DNA of 64,000 nucleotides from Petrolisthes cinctipes (Eukaryota > Arthropoda > Malacostraca > Decapoda > Porcellanidae), in contig JAWQEG010001220.1 in NCBI GenBank assembly GCA_033782935.1, forward strand, positions 2,294,001 to 2,358,000, written 5' to 3'. Made by a program: the position numbers and the translations under genes. Below are positions 12,283 through 26,898 of the stretch, piece by piece; position 1 is the stretch's first letter; every line of letters starts with the position of its first letter. The notes beneath the pieces are model-generated. The model was not told the DNA's origin. It worked only from the letters and a program-made list of their open reading frames with translations, and made no database searches.

Positions 12283-14916
12283 GTGTTAGAGTATTTTCAA
12301 AATACATGCTCAAAACATACTGAAAATCGATCTTTTAGGTGCACAAAAGTCGATATGTGCATGCATCTTCAGTACCCGTTTATATCTCAAATTCAGGCTC
12401 AAAACACCCGAAAATTCAATATTTTGGGGTCCCAGAAGCAATCTGTACATGCCTACTCAGTGTTAGAGTATTTTCAAAATACAGGCCCAAAACATGCTGA
12501 AAATCGATATTTTAGATGCCCAAAGTCAATATGTGCATGTATCTTCTGTACCCGTTTATATCTCAAATTCAGGCTCAAAACACCCGAAAATTCAATATTT
12601 TGGGGTCCCAGAAGCAATCTATACATGCCTACACAGTGCTAGAATATTTTCAAAATATAGGCTAAAAACATGCTGAAAATCGACATTTTAGGTGCCAAAA
12701 AATCGATATCTCAAATTCAGTCCCAAAACACCCGAAAATTCGATATTTAGAGGTCCCAGAAGGTATCTGTACATGCCTACTCCGTGTTAGAGTATTTTCA
12801 AAATACAGGCCAAAAACATACTGAAAATCGATCTTTTAGGTGCCCAAAAGTCGATATGTGCATGCATCATCTGTACCCGTTTATATCTCAAATTCTGGCC
12901 CTAAACACCCGAAAATTCGATATTTTGGGGTCCCAGAAACGATCTGTACATGCCTACTCCGTGTTAGAGTATTTTCAAAATTCAGGCCCAAAACATGCTG
13001 AAAATCGATATTTTTGGTGCCTAAAGTCAATATGTGCATGTATCTTCTGTACCCGTTTATATCTCAAATTCAGGCTCAAAACACCCGAAAATTCAATATT
13101 TTGGGGTCCCATTAGCAATCTGTACAGTGCTAGAATATTTTCAAAATATAGGCTAAAAACATGCTAAAAATCGATCTTTTAGGTGCCAAAAAGTCGATAT
13201 CTCAAATTCAGTCCCAAAACACCCGAAAATTCGATATTTAGGGGTCCCAGAAGCGATCTGTACATGCCTACTCCGTGTTAGAGTATTTTCAAAATACAGG
13301 CCAAAAACATACTGAAAATCGATCTTTTAGGTGCACAAAAGTCGATATGTGCATGCATCTTCTGTACCCGTTTATATCTCAAATTCTGGCCCTAAACACC
13401 CGAAAATTCAATATTTTGGGGTCCCAGAAGCGATCTGTACATGCCTACTCAGTGCTAGAATATTTTCAAAATATAGGCTAAAAACATGCTAAAAATCGAT
13501 CTTTTAGGTGCCAAAAAGTCGATATCTCAAATTCAGTCCCAGAACACCCGAAAATTCGATATTTAGAGGTCCCAGAAGCGATCTGTACATGCCTACTCCG
13601 TGTTAGAGTATTTTCAAAATACATGCTCAAAACATACTGAAAATCGATCTTTTAGGTGCACAAAAGTCGATATGTGCATGCATCTTCAGTACCCGTTTAT
13701 ATCTCAAATTCAGGCTCAAAACACCCGAAAATTCAATATTTTGGGGTCCCAGAAGCAATCTGTACATGCCTACTCAGTGTTAGAGTATTTTCAAAATACA
13801 GGCCCAAAACATGCTGAAAATCGATATTTTAGATGCCCAAAGTCAATATGTGCATGTATCTTCTGTACCCGTTTATATCTCAAATTCAGGCTCAAAACAC
13901 CCGAAAATTCAATATTTTGGGGTCCCAGAAGCAATCTATACATGCCTACACAGTGCTAGAATATTTTCAAAATATAGGCTAAAAACATGCTGAAAATCGA
14001 CATTTTAGGTGCCAAAAAATCGATATCTCAAATTCAGTCCCAAAACACCCGAAAATTCGATATTTAGAGGTCCCAGAAGGTATCTGTACATGCCTACTCC
14101 GTGTTAGAGTATTTTCAAAATACAGGCCAAAAACATACTGAAAATCGATCTTTTAGGTGCCCAAAAGTCGATATGTGCATGTATCTTCTGTACCCGTTTA
14201 TATCTCAAATTCTGGCCCTAAACACCCGAAAATTCGATATTTTGGGGTCCCAGAAACGATCTGTACATGCCTACTCCGTGTTAGAGTATTTTCAAAATTC
14301 AGGCCCAAAACATGCTGAAAATCGATATTTTTGGTGCCTAAAGTCAATATGTGCATGTATCTTCTGTACCCGTTTATATCTCAAATTCAGGCTCAAAACA
14401 CCCGAAAATTCAATATTTTGGGGTCCCATTAGCAATCTGTACAGTGCTAGAATATTTTCAAAATATAGGCTAAAAACATGCTAAAAATCGATCTTTTAGG
14501 TGCCAAAAAGTCGATATCTCAAATTCAGTCCCAAAACACCCGAAAATTCGATATTTAGGGGTCCCAGAAGCGATCTGTACATGCCTACTCCGTGTTAGAG
14601 TATTTTCAAAATACATGCTCAAAACATACTGAAAATCGATCTTTTAGGTGCACAAAAGTCGATATGTGCATGCATCTTCAGTACCCGTTTATATCTCAAA
14701 TTCAGGCTCAAAACACCCGAAAATTCAATATTTTGGGGTCCCAGAAGCAATCTATACATGCCTACACAGTGCTAGAATATTTTCAAAATATAGGCTAAAA
14801 ACATGCTGAAAATCGACATTTTAGGTGCCAAAAAATCGATATCTCAAATTCAGTCCCAAAACACCCGAAAATTCGATATTTTGGGGTCCCAGAAGCGATC
14901 TGTACATGCCTACTTA
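12283..14916 (+). repeat. Two tandem copies of a 1,317-bp HOR (8 monomers)
   Basis: The copies are 12283-13599 and 13600-14916, each made of blocks 501+491+325: A1-B1-C2, A2-B2-C1, then an A-C dimer. Shared markers include AGCAATCTATACATGCC at the end of B1, AGAAACGATCTG in A2 and GGTGCCTAAAG in B2. The dimer differs between copies (A2-like start in the first, A1 in the second). Confidence 0.85.
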
Positions 14917-17215
14917 GTGTTAGAGTATTTTCAAAATTCAGGCCCAAAACATGCTGAAAATCGATCTTTTAGGTGCCCAAAAGTCGATATGTGCATGCAT
15001 CTTCTGTACCCGTTTATATCTCAAATTCTGGCCCTAAACACCCGAAAATTCGATATTTTGGGGTCCCAGAAACGATCTGTACATGCCTACTCCGTGTTAG
15101 AGTATTTTCAAAATTCAGGCCCAAAACATGCTGAAAATCGATATTTTTGGTGCCTAAAGTCAATATGTGCATGAATCTTCTGTACCCGTTTATATCTCAA
15201 ATTCAGGCTCAAAACACCCGAAAATTCAATATTTTGGGGTCCCATTAGCAATCTGTACAGTGCTAGAATATTTTCAAAATATAGGCTAAAAACATGCTAA
15301 AAATCGATCTTTTAGGTGCCAAAAAGTCGATATCTCAAATTCAGTCCCAAAACACCCGAAAATTCGATATTTAGGGGTCCCAGAAGCGATCTGTACATGC
15401 CTACTCCGTGTTAGAGTATTTTCAAAATACAGGCCAAAAACATACTGAAAATCGATCTTTTAGGTGCACAAAAGTCGATATGTGCATGCATCTTCTGTAC
15501 CCGTTTATATCTCAAATTCTGGCCCTAAACACCCGAAAATTCGATATTTTGGGGTCCCAGAAGCGATCTGTACATGCCTACTCAGTGCTAGAATATTTTC
15601 AAAATATAGGCTAAAAACATGCTAAAAATCGATCTTTTAGGTACCAAAAAGTCGATATCTCAAATTCAGTCCCAGAACACCCGAAAATTCGATATTTAGG
15701 GGTCCCAGAAGCGATCTGTACATGCCTACTCCGTGTTAGAGTATTTTCAAAATACATGCTCAAAACATACTGAAAATCGATCTTTTAGGTGCACAAAAGT
15801 CGATATGTGCATGCATCTTCAGTACCCGTTTATATCTCAAATTCAGGCTCAAAACACCCGAAAATTCAATATTTTGGGGTCCCAGAAACGATCTGTACAT
15901 GCCTACTCCGTGTTAGAGTATTTTCAAAATTCAGGCCCAAAACATGCTGAAAATCGATATTTTTGGTGCCTAAAGTCAATATGTGCATGTATCTTCTGTA
16001 CCCGTTTATATCTCAAATTCAGGCTCAAAACACCCGAAAATTCAATATTTTGGGGTCCCATTAGCAATCTGTACAGTGCTAGAATATTTTCAAAATATAG
16101 GCTAAAAACATGCTAAAAATCGATCTTTTAGGTGCCAAAAAGTCGATATCTCAAATTCAGTCCCAAAACACCCGAAAATTCGATATTTAGGGATCCCAGA
16201 AGCGATCTGTACATGCCTACTCCGTGTTAGAGTATTTTCAAAATACATGCTCAAAACATACTGAAAATCGATCTTTTAGGTGCACAAAAGTCGATATGTG
16301 CATGCATCTTCAGTACCCGTTTATATCTCAAATTCAGGCTCAAAACACCCGAAAATTCAATATTTTGGGGTCCCAGAAGCAATCTGTACATGCCTACTCA
16401 GTGTTAGAGTATTTTCAAAATACAGGCCCAAAACATGCTGAAAATCGATATTTTAGATGCCCAAAGTCAATATGTGCATGTATCTTCTGTACCCGTTTAT
16501 ATCTCAAATTCAGGCTCAAAACACCCGAAAATTCAATATTTTGGGGTCCCAGAAGCAATCTATACATGCCTACACAGTGCTAGAATATTTTCAAAATATA
16601 GGCTAAAAACATGCTGAAAATCGACATTTTAGGTGCCAAAAAATCGATATCTCAAATTCAGTCCCAAAACACCCGAAAATTCGATATTTTGGGGTCCCAG
16701 AAGCGATCTGTACATGCCTACTTAGTGTTAGAGTATTTTCAAAATTCAGGCCCAAAACATGCTGAAAATCGATCTTTTAGGTGCCCAAAAGTCGATATGT
16801 GCATGCATCTTCTGTACCCGTTTATATCTCAAATTCTGGCCCTAAACACCCGAAAATTCGATATTTTGGGGTCCCAGAAACGATCTGTACATGCCTACTC
16901 CGTGTTAGAGTGTTTTCAAAATTCAGGCCCAAAACATGCTGAAAATCGATATTTTTGGTGCCTAAAGTCAATATGTGCATGAATCTTCTGTACCCGTTTA
17001 TATCTCAAATTCAGGCTCAAAACACCCGAAAATTCAATATTTTGGGGTCCCATTAGCAATCTGTACAGTGCTAGAATATTTTCAAAATATAGGCTAAAAA
17101 CATGCTAAAAATCGATCTTTTAGGTGCCAAAAAGTCGATATCTCAAATTCAGTCCCAAAACACCCGAAAATTCGATATTTAGGGGTCCCAGAAGCGATCT
17201 GTACATGCCTACTCC
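14917..17215 (+). repeat. 1,808-bp spaced repeat segment
   Basis: Blocks at 14917 (491), 15408 (325), 15733 (491), 16224 (501) and 16725 (491). Segment 14769-15407 recurs at 16577-17215, offset 1,808 bp. Both contain a hybrid that starts as B2 (TTCAGGCCC) and continues as A2 (GATCTTTTAGGTGCCCAAAA), plus a C monomer with an unusual GATATTTTGGGG tail. The second copy has a private AGAGTGTTTTC. Confidence 0.8.
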
Positions 17216-19849
17216 GTGTTAGAGTATTTTCAAAATACAGGCCAAAAACATACTGAAAATCGATCTTTTAGGTGCCCAAAAGTCGATATGTGCATGCATC
17301 TTCTGTACCCGTTTATATCTCAAATTCTGGCCCTAAACACCCGAAAATTCGATATTTTGGGGTCCCAGAAGCGATCTGTACATGCCTACTTAGTGTTAGA
17401 GTATTTTCAAAATTCAGGCCCAAAACATGCTGAAAATCGATATTTTTGGTGCCCAAAGTCAATATGTGCATGTATCTTCTGTACCCGTTTATATCTCAAA
17501 TTCAGGCTCAAAACACCCGAAAATTCAATATTTTGGGGTCCCAGAAGCAATCTGTAAATGCCTACTCAGTGCTAGAATATTTTCAAAATATAGGCTAAAA
17601 ACATGCTAAAAATCGACATTTTAGGTGCCAAAAAATCGATATCTCAAATTCAGTCCCAAAACACCCGAAAATTCGATATTTAGGGGTCCCAGAAGGTATC
17701 TGTACATGCCTACTCCGTGTTAGAGTATTTTCAAAATACATGCTCAAAACATACTGAAAATCGATCTTTTAGGTGCACAAAAGTCGATATGTGCATGCAT
17801 CTTCAGTACCCGTTTATATCTCAAATTCAGGCTCAAAACACCCGAAAATTCAATATTTTGGGGTCCCATTAGCAACCTGTACAGTGCTAGAATATTTTAA
17901 AAATATAAGCTAAAAACATGCTAAAAATCGATCTTTTAGGTGCCAAAAAGTCGATATCTCAAATTCAGTCCCAAAACACCCGAAAATTCGATATTTAGGG
18001 GTCCCAGAAGCGATCTGTACATGCCTACTCCGTGTTAGAGTATTTTCAAAATACATGCTCAAAACATACTGAAAATCGATCTTTTAGGTGCACAAAAGTC
18101 GATATGTGCATGCATCTTCAGTACCCGTTTATATCTTAAATTCAGGCTCAAAACACCCGAAAATTCAATATTTTGGGGTCCCAGAAGCAATCTGTACATG
18201 CCTACTCAGTGTTAGAGTATTTTCAAAATACAGGCCCAAAACATGCTGAAAATCGATATTTTAGATGCCCAAAGTCAATATGTGCATGTATCTTCTGTAC
18301 CCGTTTATATCTCAAATTCAGGCTCAAAACACCCGAAAATTCAATATTTTGGGGTCCCAGAAGCAATCTGTACATGCCTACACAGTGCTAGAATATTTTC
18401 AAAATATAGGCTAAAAACATGCTAAAAATCGACATTTTAGGTGCCAAAAAATCGATATCTCATATTCAGTCCCAAAACACCCGAAAATTCGATATTTAGA
18501 GGTCCCAGAAGGTATCTGTACATGCCTACTCCGTGTTAGAGTATTTTCAAAATACAGGCCTAAAACATACTGAAAATCGATCTTTTAGGTGCCCAAAAGT
18601 CGATATGTGCATGCATCTTCTGTACCCGTTTATATCTCAAATTCAGGCTCAAAACACCCGAAAATTCAATATTTTGGGGTCCCAGAAGCAATCTGTACAT
18701 GCCTACTCAGTGTTAGAGTATTTTCAAAATACAGGCCCAAAACATGCTGAAAATCGATATTTTAGATGCCCAAAGTCAATATGTGCATGTATCTTCTGTA
18801 CCCGTTTATATCTCAAATTCAGGCTCAAAACACCCGAAAATTCAATATTTTGGGGTCCCAGAAGCAATCTGTACATGCCTACTCAGTGCTAGAATATTTT
18901 CAAAATATAGGCTAAAAACATGCTAAAAATCGATCTTTTAGGTGCCAAAAAGTCGATATCTCAAATTCAGTCCCAAAACACCCGAAAATTCGATATTTAG
19001 GGGTCCCAGAAGGTATCTGTACATGCCTACTCCGTGTTAGAGTATTTTCAAAATACATGCTCAAAACATACTGAAAATCGATCTTTTAGGTGCACAAAAG
19101 TCGATATGTGCATGCATCTTCAGTACCCGTTTATATCTCAAATTAAGGCTCAAAACACCCGAAAATTCAATATTTTGGGGTCCCATTAGCAACCTGTACA
19201 GTGCTAGAATATTTTAAAAATATAAGCTAAAAACATGCTAAAAATCGATCTTTTAGGTGCCAAAAAGTCGATATCTCAAATTCAGTCCCAAAACACCCGA
19301 AAATTCGATATTTAGGGGTCCCAGAAGCGATCTGTACATGCCTACTCCGTGTTAGAGTATTTTCAAAATACATGCTCAAAACATACTGAAAATCGATCTT
19401 TTAGGTGCACAAAAGTCGATATGTGCATGCATCTTCAGTACCCGTTTATATCTTAAATTCAGGCTCAAAACACCCGAAAATTCAATATTTTGGGGTCCCA
19501 GAAGCAATCTGTACATGCCTACTCAGTGCTAGAGTATTTTCAAAATACAGGCCCAAAACATGCTGAAAATCGATATTTTAGATGCCCAAAGTCAATATGT
19601 GCATGTATCTTCTGTACCCGTTTATATATCAAATTCAGGCTCAAAACACCCGAAAATTCAATATTTTGGGGTCCCAGAAGCAATCTGTACATGCCTACAC
19701 AGTGCTAGAATATTTTCAAAATATAGGCTAAAAACATGCTAAAAATCGACATTTTAGGTGCCAAAAAATCGATATCTCAAATTCAGTCCCAAAACACCCG
19801 AAAATTCGATATTTAGAGGTCCCAGAAGGTATCTGTACATGCCTACTCC
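17216..19849 (+). repeat. Two copies of a second 1,317-bp HOR
   Basis: The copies are 17216-18532 and 18533-19849, each 501+315+501. The 315-bp dimer is A1-C1 with CCATTAGCAACCTGTACAG and ATATAAGCTAAAAAC; the following A1 has ATATCTTAAATTC. Both variants are private to the pair. The first trimers differ: 17216 carries B2 and 18533 carries B1 after an A2-to-A1 switch. Confidence 0.83.
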
Positions 19850-21982
19850 GTGTTAGAGTATTTTCAAAATACAGGCCAAAAACATACTGAAAATCGATCT
19901 TTTAGGTGCCCAAAAGTCGATATGTGCATGCATCTTCTGTACCCGTTTATATCTCAAATTCTGGCCCTAAACACCCGAAAATTCGATATTTTGGGGTCCC
20001 AGAAGCGATCTGTACATGCCTACTTAGTGTTAGAGTATTTTCAAAATTCAGGCCCAAAACATGCTGAAAATCGATATTTTTGGTGCCCAAAGTCAATATG
20101 TGCATGTATCTTCTGTACCCGTTTATATCTCAAATTAAGGCTCAAAACACCCGAAAATTCAATATTTTGGGGTCCCAGAAGCAATCTGTAAATGCCTACT
20201 CAGTGCTAGAATATTTTCAAAATATAGGCTAAAAACATGCTAAAAATCGATCTTTTAGGTGCCAAAAAGTCGATATCTCAAATTCAGTCCCAAAACACCC
20301 GAAAATTCGATATTTAGAGGTCCCAGAAGGTATCTGTACATGCCTACTCCGTGTTAGAGTATTTTCAAAATACAGGCCAAAAACATACTGAAAATCGATC
20401 TTTTAGGTGCCCAAAAGTCGATATGTGCATGCATCTTCTGTACCCGTTTATATCTCAAATTCTGGCCCTAAACAACCGAAAATTCGATATTTTGGGGTCC
20501 CAGAAGCGATCTGTACATGCCTACTTAGTGTTAGAGTATTTTCAAAATTCAGGCCCAAAACATGCTGAAAATCGATATTTTTGGTGCCCAAAGTCAATAT
20601 GTGCATGTATCTTCTGTACCCGTTTATATCTCAAATTCAGGCTCAAAACACCCGAAAATTCAATATTTTGGGGTCCCAGAAGCAATCTGTACATGCCTAC
20701 TCAGTGCTAGAATATTTTCAAAATATAGGCTAAAAACATGCTAAAAATCGATCTTTTAGGTGCCAAAAAGTCGATATCTCAAATTCAGTCCCAAAACACC
20801 CGAAAATTCGATATTTAGGGGTCCCAGAAGGTATCTGTACATGCCTACTCCGTGTTAGAGTATTTTCAAAATACATGCTCAAAACATACTGAAAATCGAT
20901 CTTTTAGGTGCACAAAAGTCGATATGTGCATGCATCTTCAGTACCCGTTTATATCTCAAATTCAGGCTCAAAACACCCGAAAATTCAAAATTTTGGTGTC
21001 CCATTAGCAACCTGTACAGTGCTAGAATATTTTAAAAATATAGGCTAAAAACATGCTAAAAATCGATCTTTTAGGTGCCAAAAAGTCGATATCTCAAATT
21101 CAGTCCCAAAACACCCGAAAATTCGATATTTAGGGGTCCCAGAAGCGATCTGTACATGCCTACTCCGTGTTAGAGTATTTTCAAAATACATGCTCAAAAC
21201 ATACTGAAAATCGATCTTTTAGGTGCACAAAAGTCGATATGTGCATGCATCTTCAGTACCCGTTTATATCTCAAATTCAGGCTCAAAACACCCGAAAATT
21301 CAATATTTTGGGGTCCCAGAAGCAATCTGTACATGCCTACTCAGTGTTAGAGTATTTTCAAAATACAGGCCCAAAACATGCTGAAAATCGATATTTTAGA
21401 TGCCCAAAGTCAATATGTGCATGTATCTTCTGTACCCGTTTATATCTCAATTTCAGGCTCAAAACACCCGAAAATTCAATATTTTGGGGTCCCAGAAGCA
21501 ATCTGTACATGCCTACACAGTGCTAGAATATTTTCAAAATATAGGCTAAAAACATGCTAAAAATCGACATTTTAGGTGCCAAAAAATCGATATCTCAAAT
21601 TCAGTCCCAAAACACCCGAAAATTCGATATTTAGAGGTCCCAGAAGGTATCTGTACATGCCTACTCCGTGTTAGAGTATTTTCAAAATACAGGCCAAAAA
21701 CATACTGAAAATCGATCTTTTAGGTGCCCAAAAGTCGATATGTGCATGCATCTTCTGTACCCGTTTATATCTCAAATTCAGGCTCAAAACACCCGAAAAT
21801 TCAATATTTTGGGGTCCCATTAGCAACCTGTACAGTGCTAGAATATTTTAAAAATATAGGCTAAAAACATGCTAAAAATCGATCTTTTAGGTGCCAAAAA
21901 GTCGATATCTCAAATTCAGTCCCAAAACACCCGAAAATTCGATATTTAGGGGTCCCAGAAGCGATCTGTACATGCCTACTCC
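19850..21982 (+). repeat. A2-B2-C and A1-C1 blocks, 816-bp rhythm
   Basis: Blocks at 19850 (501), 20351 (501), 20852 (315), 21167 (501) and 21668 (315). The 501+315 pairs repeat at 816 bp (20351 and 21167), the same length as the 491+325 pairs further left but built differently. Single-copy variants include AACAACCGAAAA near 20473. Confidence 0.8.
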
Positions 21983-24764
21983 GTGTTAGAGTATTTTCAA
22001 AATACATGCTCAAAACATACTGAAAATCGATCTTTTAGGTGCACAAAAGTCGATATGTGCATACATCTTCAGTACCCGTTTATATCTCAAATTCAGGCTC
22101 AAAACACCCGAAAATTCGATATTTTGGGGTCCCAGAAGCAATCTGTACATGCCTACTCAGTGTTAGAGTATTTTCAAAATACAGGCCCAAAACATGCTGA
22201 AAATCGATATTTTAGATGCCCAAAGTCAATATGTGCATGTATCTTCTGTACCCGTTTATATCTCAAATTCAGGCTCAAAACACCCGAAAATTCAATATTT
22301 TGGGGTCCCAAAAGCAATCTGTACATGCCTACACAGTGCTAGAATATTTTCAAAATATAGGCTAAAAACATGCTAAAAATCGACATTTTAGGTGCCAAAA
22401 AATCGATATCTCAAATTCAGTCCCAAAACACCCGAAAATTCGATATTTAGAGGTCCCAGAAGGTATCTGTACATGCCTACTCCGTGTTAGAGTATTTTCA
22501 AAATACAGGCCAAAAACATACTGAAAATCGATCTTTTAGGTGCCCAAAAGTCGATATGTGCATGCATCTTCTGTACCCGTTTATATCTCAAATTCTGGCC
22601 CTAAACACCCGAAAATTCGATATTTTGGGGTCCCAGAAGCGATCTGTACATGCCTACTTAGTGTTAGAGTATTTTCAAAATTCAGGCCCAAAACATGCTG
22701 AAAATCGATATTTTTGCTGCCCAAAGTCAATATGTGCATGTATCTTCTGTACCCGTTTATATCTCAAATTCAGGCTCAAAACACCCGAAAATTCAATATT
22801 TTGGGGTCCCAGAAGCAATCTGTAAATGCCTACTCAGTGCTAGAATATTTTCAAAATATAGGCTAAAAACATGCTAAAAATCGATCTTTTAGGTGCCAAA
22901 AAGTCGATATCTCAAATTCAGTCCCAAAACACCCGAAAATTCGATATTTAGGGGTCCCAGAAGCGATCTGTACATGCCTACTCCGTGTTAGAGTATTTTC
23001 AAGATACATGCTCAAAACATACTGAAAATCGATCTTTTAGGTGCACAAAAGTCGATATGTGCATGCATCTTCAGTACCCGTTTATATCTCAAATTCAGGC
23101 TCAAAACACCCGAAAATTCAATATTTTGGGGTCCCAGAAGCAATCTGTACATGCCTACACAGTGCTAGAATATTTTCAAAATATAGGCTAAAAACATGCT
23201 AAAAATCGACATTTTAGGTGACAAAAAATCGATATCTCAAATTCAGTCCCAAAACACCCGAAAATTCGATATTTAGAGGTCCCAGAAGGTATCTGTACAT
23301 GCCTACTCCGTGTTAGAGTATTTTCAAAATACAGGCCAAAAACATACTGAAAATCGATCTTTTAGGTGCCCAAAAGTCGATATGTGCATGCATCTTCTGT
23401 ACCCGTTTATATCTCAAATTCTGGCCCTAAACACCCGAAAATTCGATATTTTGGGGTCCCAGAAGCGATCTGTACATACCTACTCCGTGTTAGAGTATTT
23501 TCAAAATTCAGGCCCAAAACATGCTGAAAATCGATATTTTTGGTGCCCAAAGTCAATATGTGCATGTATCTTCTGTACCCGTTTATATCTCAAATTCAGG
23601 CTCAAAACACCCGAAAATTCAATATTTTGGGGTCCCAGAAGCAATCTGTACAGTGCTAGAATATTTTCAAAATATAGGCTAAAAACATGCTAAAAATCGA
23701 TCTTTTAGGTGCCAAAAAGTCGATATCTCAAATTCAGTCCCAAAACACCCGAAAATTCGATATTTAGGGGTCCCAGAAGCGATCTGTACATGCCTACTCC
23801 GAGTTAGAGTATTTTCATAATACATGTTCAAAACATACTGAAAATCGATCTTTTAGGTGCACAAAAGTCGATATGTGCATGCATCTTCAGTACCCGTTTA
23901 TATCTCAAATTCAGGCTCAAAACACCCGAAAATTCAATATTTTGGGGTCCCAGAAGCAATCTGTACATGCCTACACAGTGCTAGAATATTTTCAAAATAT
24001 AGGCTAAAAACATGCTGAAAATCGACATTTTAGGTGCCAAAAAATCGATATCTCAAATTTAGTCCCAAAACACCCGAAAATTCGATATTTAGAAGTCCCA
24101 GAAGCGATCTGTACATACCTACTCCGTGTTAGAGTATTTTCAAAATTCAGGCCCAAAACATGCTTAAAATCGATATTTTCGGTGCCCAAGTCAATATGTG
24201 CATGTATCTTCTGTACCCGTTTATATCTCAAATTCAGGCTCAAAACACCGGAAAATTCAATATTTTGGGGTCCCAGAAGCAATCTGTACATGCCTACTCA
24301 GTGCTAGAATATTTTCAAAATATAGGCTAAAAACATGCTAAAAATCGATCTTTTAGGTGCCAAAAAGTCGATATCTCAAATTCAGTCCCAAAACACCCGA
24401 AAATTCGATATTTAGGGGTCCCAGAAGCGATCTGTACATGCCTACTCCGTGTTAGAGTATTTTCAAAATACATGCTCAAAACATACTGAAAATCGATATT
24501 TTATGTGCACAAAAGTCGATATATGCATGCATCTTCAGTACCCGTTTATATCTCAAATTCAGGCTCAAAACACCCGAAAATTCAATATTTTGGGGTCCCA
24601 TTAGCAACCTGTACAGTGCTAGAATATTTTAATAATATAGGCTAAAAACATGATAAAATATAGATCTTTTAGGTGCCATAAAGTCAATATCTCAAATTCA
24701 GTCCCAAAACACCCGAAAATTCGATATTTAGGGGTCCCAGAAGCGATCTGTACATGCCTACTCC
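21983..24764 (+). repeat. 2,782-bp HOR, complete copy
   Basis: Blocks are 501, 501, 325, 491, 325, 323 and 316 bp, from 21983. Markers repeated 2,782 bp downstream are GCATACATCTTC, CCCAAAAGCAATC, TTTTTGCTGCCC, TTCAAGATACATG and GTACATACCTACTCC. The last block ends in a divergent C1 with TTTTAATAATATAGG and GATAAAATATAGATC. Confidence 0.87.
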
Positions 24765-26898
24765 GTGTTAGAGTATTTTCAAAATACATGCTCAAAACAT
24801 ACTGAAAATCGATCTTTTAGGTGCACAAAAGTCGATATGTGCATACATCTTCAGTACCCGTTTATATCTCAAATTCAGGCTCAAAACACCCGAAAATTCA
24901 ATATTTTGGGGTCCCAGAAGCAATCTGTACATGCCTACTCAGTGTTAGAGTATTTTCAAAATACAGGCCCAAAACATGCTGAAAATCGATATTTTAGATG
25001 CCCAAAGTCAATATGTGCATGTATCTTCTGTACCCGTTTATATCTCAAATTCAGGCTCAAAACACCCGAAAATTCAATATTTTGGGGTCCCAAAAGCAAT
25101 CTGTACATGCCTACACAGTGCTAGAATATTTTCAAAATATAGGCTAAAAACATGCTAAAAATCGACATTTTAGGTGCCAAAAAATCGATATCTCAAATTC
25201 AGTCCCAAAACACCCGAAAATTCGATATTTAGAGGTCCCAGAAGGTATCTGTACATGCCTACTCCGTGTTAGAGTATTTTCAAAATACAGGCCAAAAACA
25301 TACTGAAAATCGATCTTTTAGGTGCCCAAAAGTCGATATGTGCATGCATCTTTTGTACCCGTTTATATCTCAAATTCTGGCCCTAAACACCCGAAAATTC
25401 GATATTTTGGGGTCCCAGAAGCGATCTGTACATGCCTACTTAGTGTTAGAGTATTTTCAAAATTCAGGCCCAAAACATGCTGAAAATCGATATTTTTGCT
25501 GCCCAAAGTCAATATGTGCATGTATCTTCTATACCCGTTTATATCTCAAATTCAGGCTCAAAACACCCGAAAATTCAATATTTTGGGGTCCCAGAAGCAA
25601 TCTGTAAATGCCTACTCAGTGCTAGAATATTTTCAAAATATAGGCTAAAAACATGCTAAAAATCGATCTTTTAGGTGCCAAAAAGTCGATATCTCAAATT
25701 CAGTCCCAAAACACCCGAAAATTCGATATTTAGGGGTCCCAGAAGCGATCTGTACATGCCTACTCCGTGTTAGAGTATTTTCAAGATACATGCTCAAAAC
25801 ATACTGAAAATCGATCTTTTAGGTGCACAAAAGTCGATATGTGCATGCATCTTCAGTACCCGTTTATATCTCAAATTCAGGCTCAAAACACCCGAAAATT
25901 CAATATTTTGGGGTCCCAGAAGCAATCTGTACATGCCTACACAGTGCTAGAATATTTTCAAAATATAGGCTAAAAACATGCTAAAAATCGACATTTTAGG
26001 TGCCAAAAAATCGATATCTCAAATTCAGTCCCAAAACACCCGAAAATTCGATATTTAGAGGTCCCAGAAGGTATCTGTACATGCCTACTCCGTGTTAGAG
26101 TATTTTCAAAATACAGGCCAAAAACATACTGAAAATCGATCTTTTAGGTGCCCAAAAGTCGATATGTGCATGCATCTTCTGTACCCGTTTATATCTCAAA
26201 TTCTGGCCCTAAACACCCGAAAATTCGATATTTTGGGGTCCCAGAAGCGATCTGTACATACCTACTCCGTGTTAGAGTATTTTCAAAATTCAGGCCCAAA
26301 ACATGCTGAAAATCGATATTTTTGGTGCCCAAAGTCAATATGTGCATGTATCTTCTGTACCCGTTTATATCTCAAATTCAGGCTCAAAACACCCGAAAAT
26401 TCAATATTTTGGGGTCCCAGAAGCAATCTGTACAGTGCTAGAATATTTTCAAAATATAGGCTAAAAACATGCTAAAAATCGATCTTTTAGGTGCCAAAAA
26501 GTCGATATCTCAAATTCAGTCCCAAAACACCCGAAAATTCGATATTTAGGGGTCCCAGAAGCGATCTGTACATGCCTACTCCGTGTTAGAGTATTTTCAA
26601 AATACATGCTCAAAACATACTGAAAATCGATATTTTAGGTGCACAAAAGTCGATATATGCATGCATCTTCAGTACCCGTTTATATCTCAAATTCAGGCTC
26701 AAAACACCCGAAAATTCAATATTTTGGGGTCCCATTAGCAACCTGTACAATGCTAGAATATTTTAATAATATAGGCTAAAAACATGATAAAATATAGATC
26801 TTTTAGGTGCCAAAAAGTCAATATCTCAAATTCAGTCCCAAAACACCCGAAAATTCGATATTTAGGGGTCCCAGAAGAGATCTGTACATGCCTACTCC
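24765..26898 (+). repeat. 2,782-bp HOR, copy shortened by 648 bp
   Basis: Blocks are 501, 501, 325, 491 and 316 bp. It follows the preceding copy block by block, then skips the 325 and 323-bp blocks that lie at 23801-24448 and resumes with the divergent C1 block. The lost 648 bp is a whole number of monomers, as expected from unequal exchange between aligned monomers. Confidence 0.85.
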
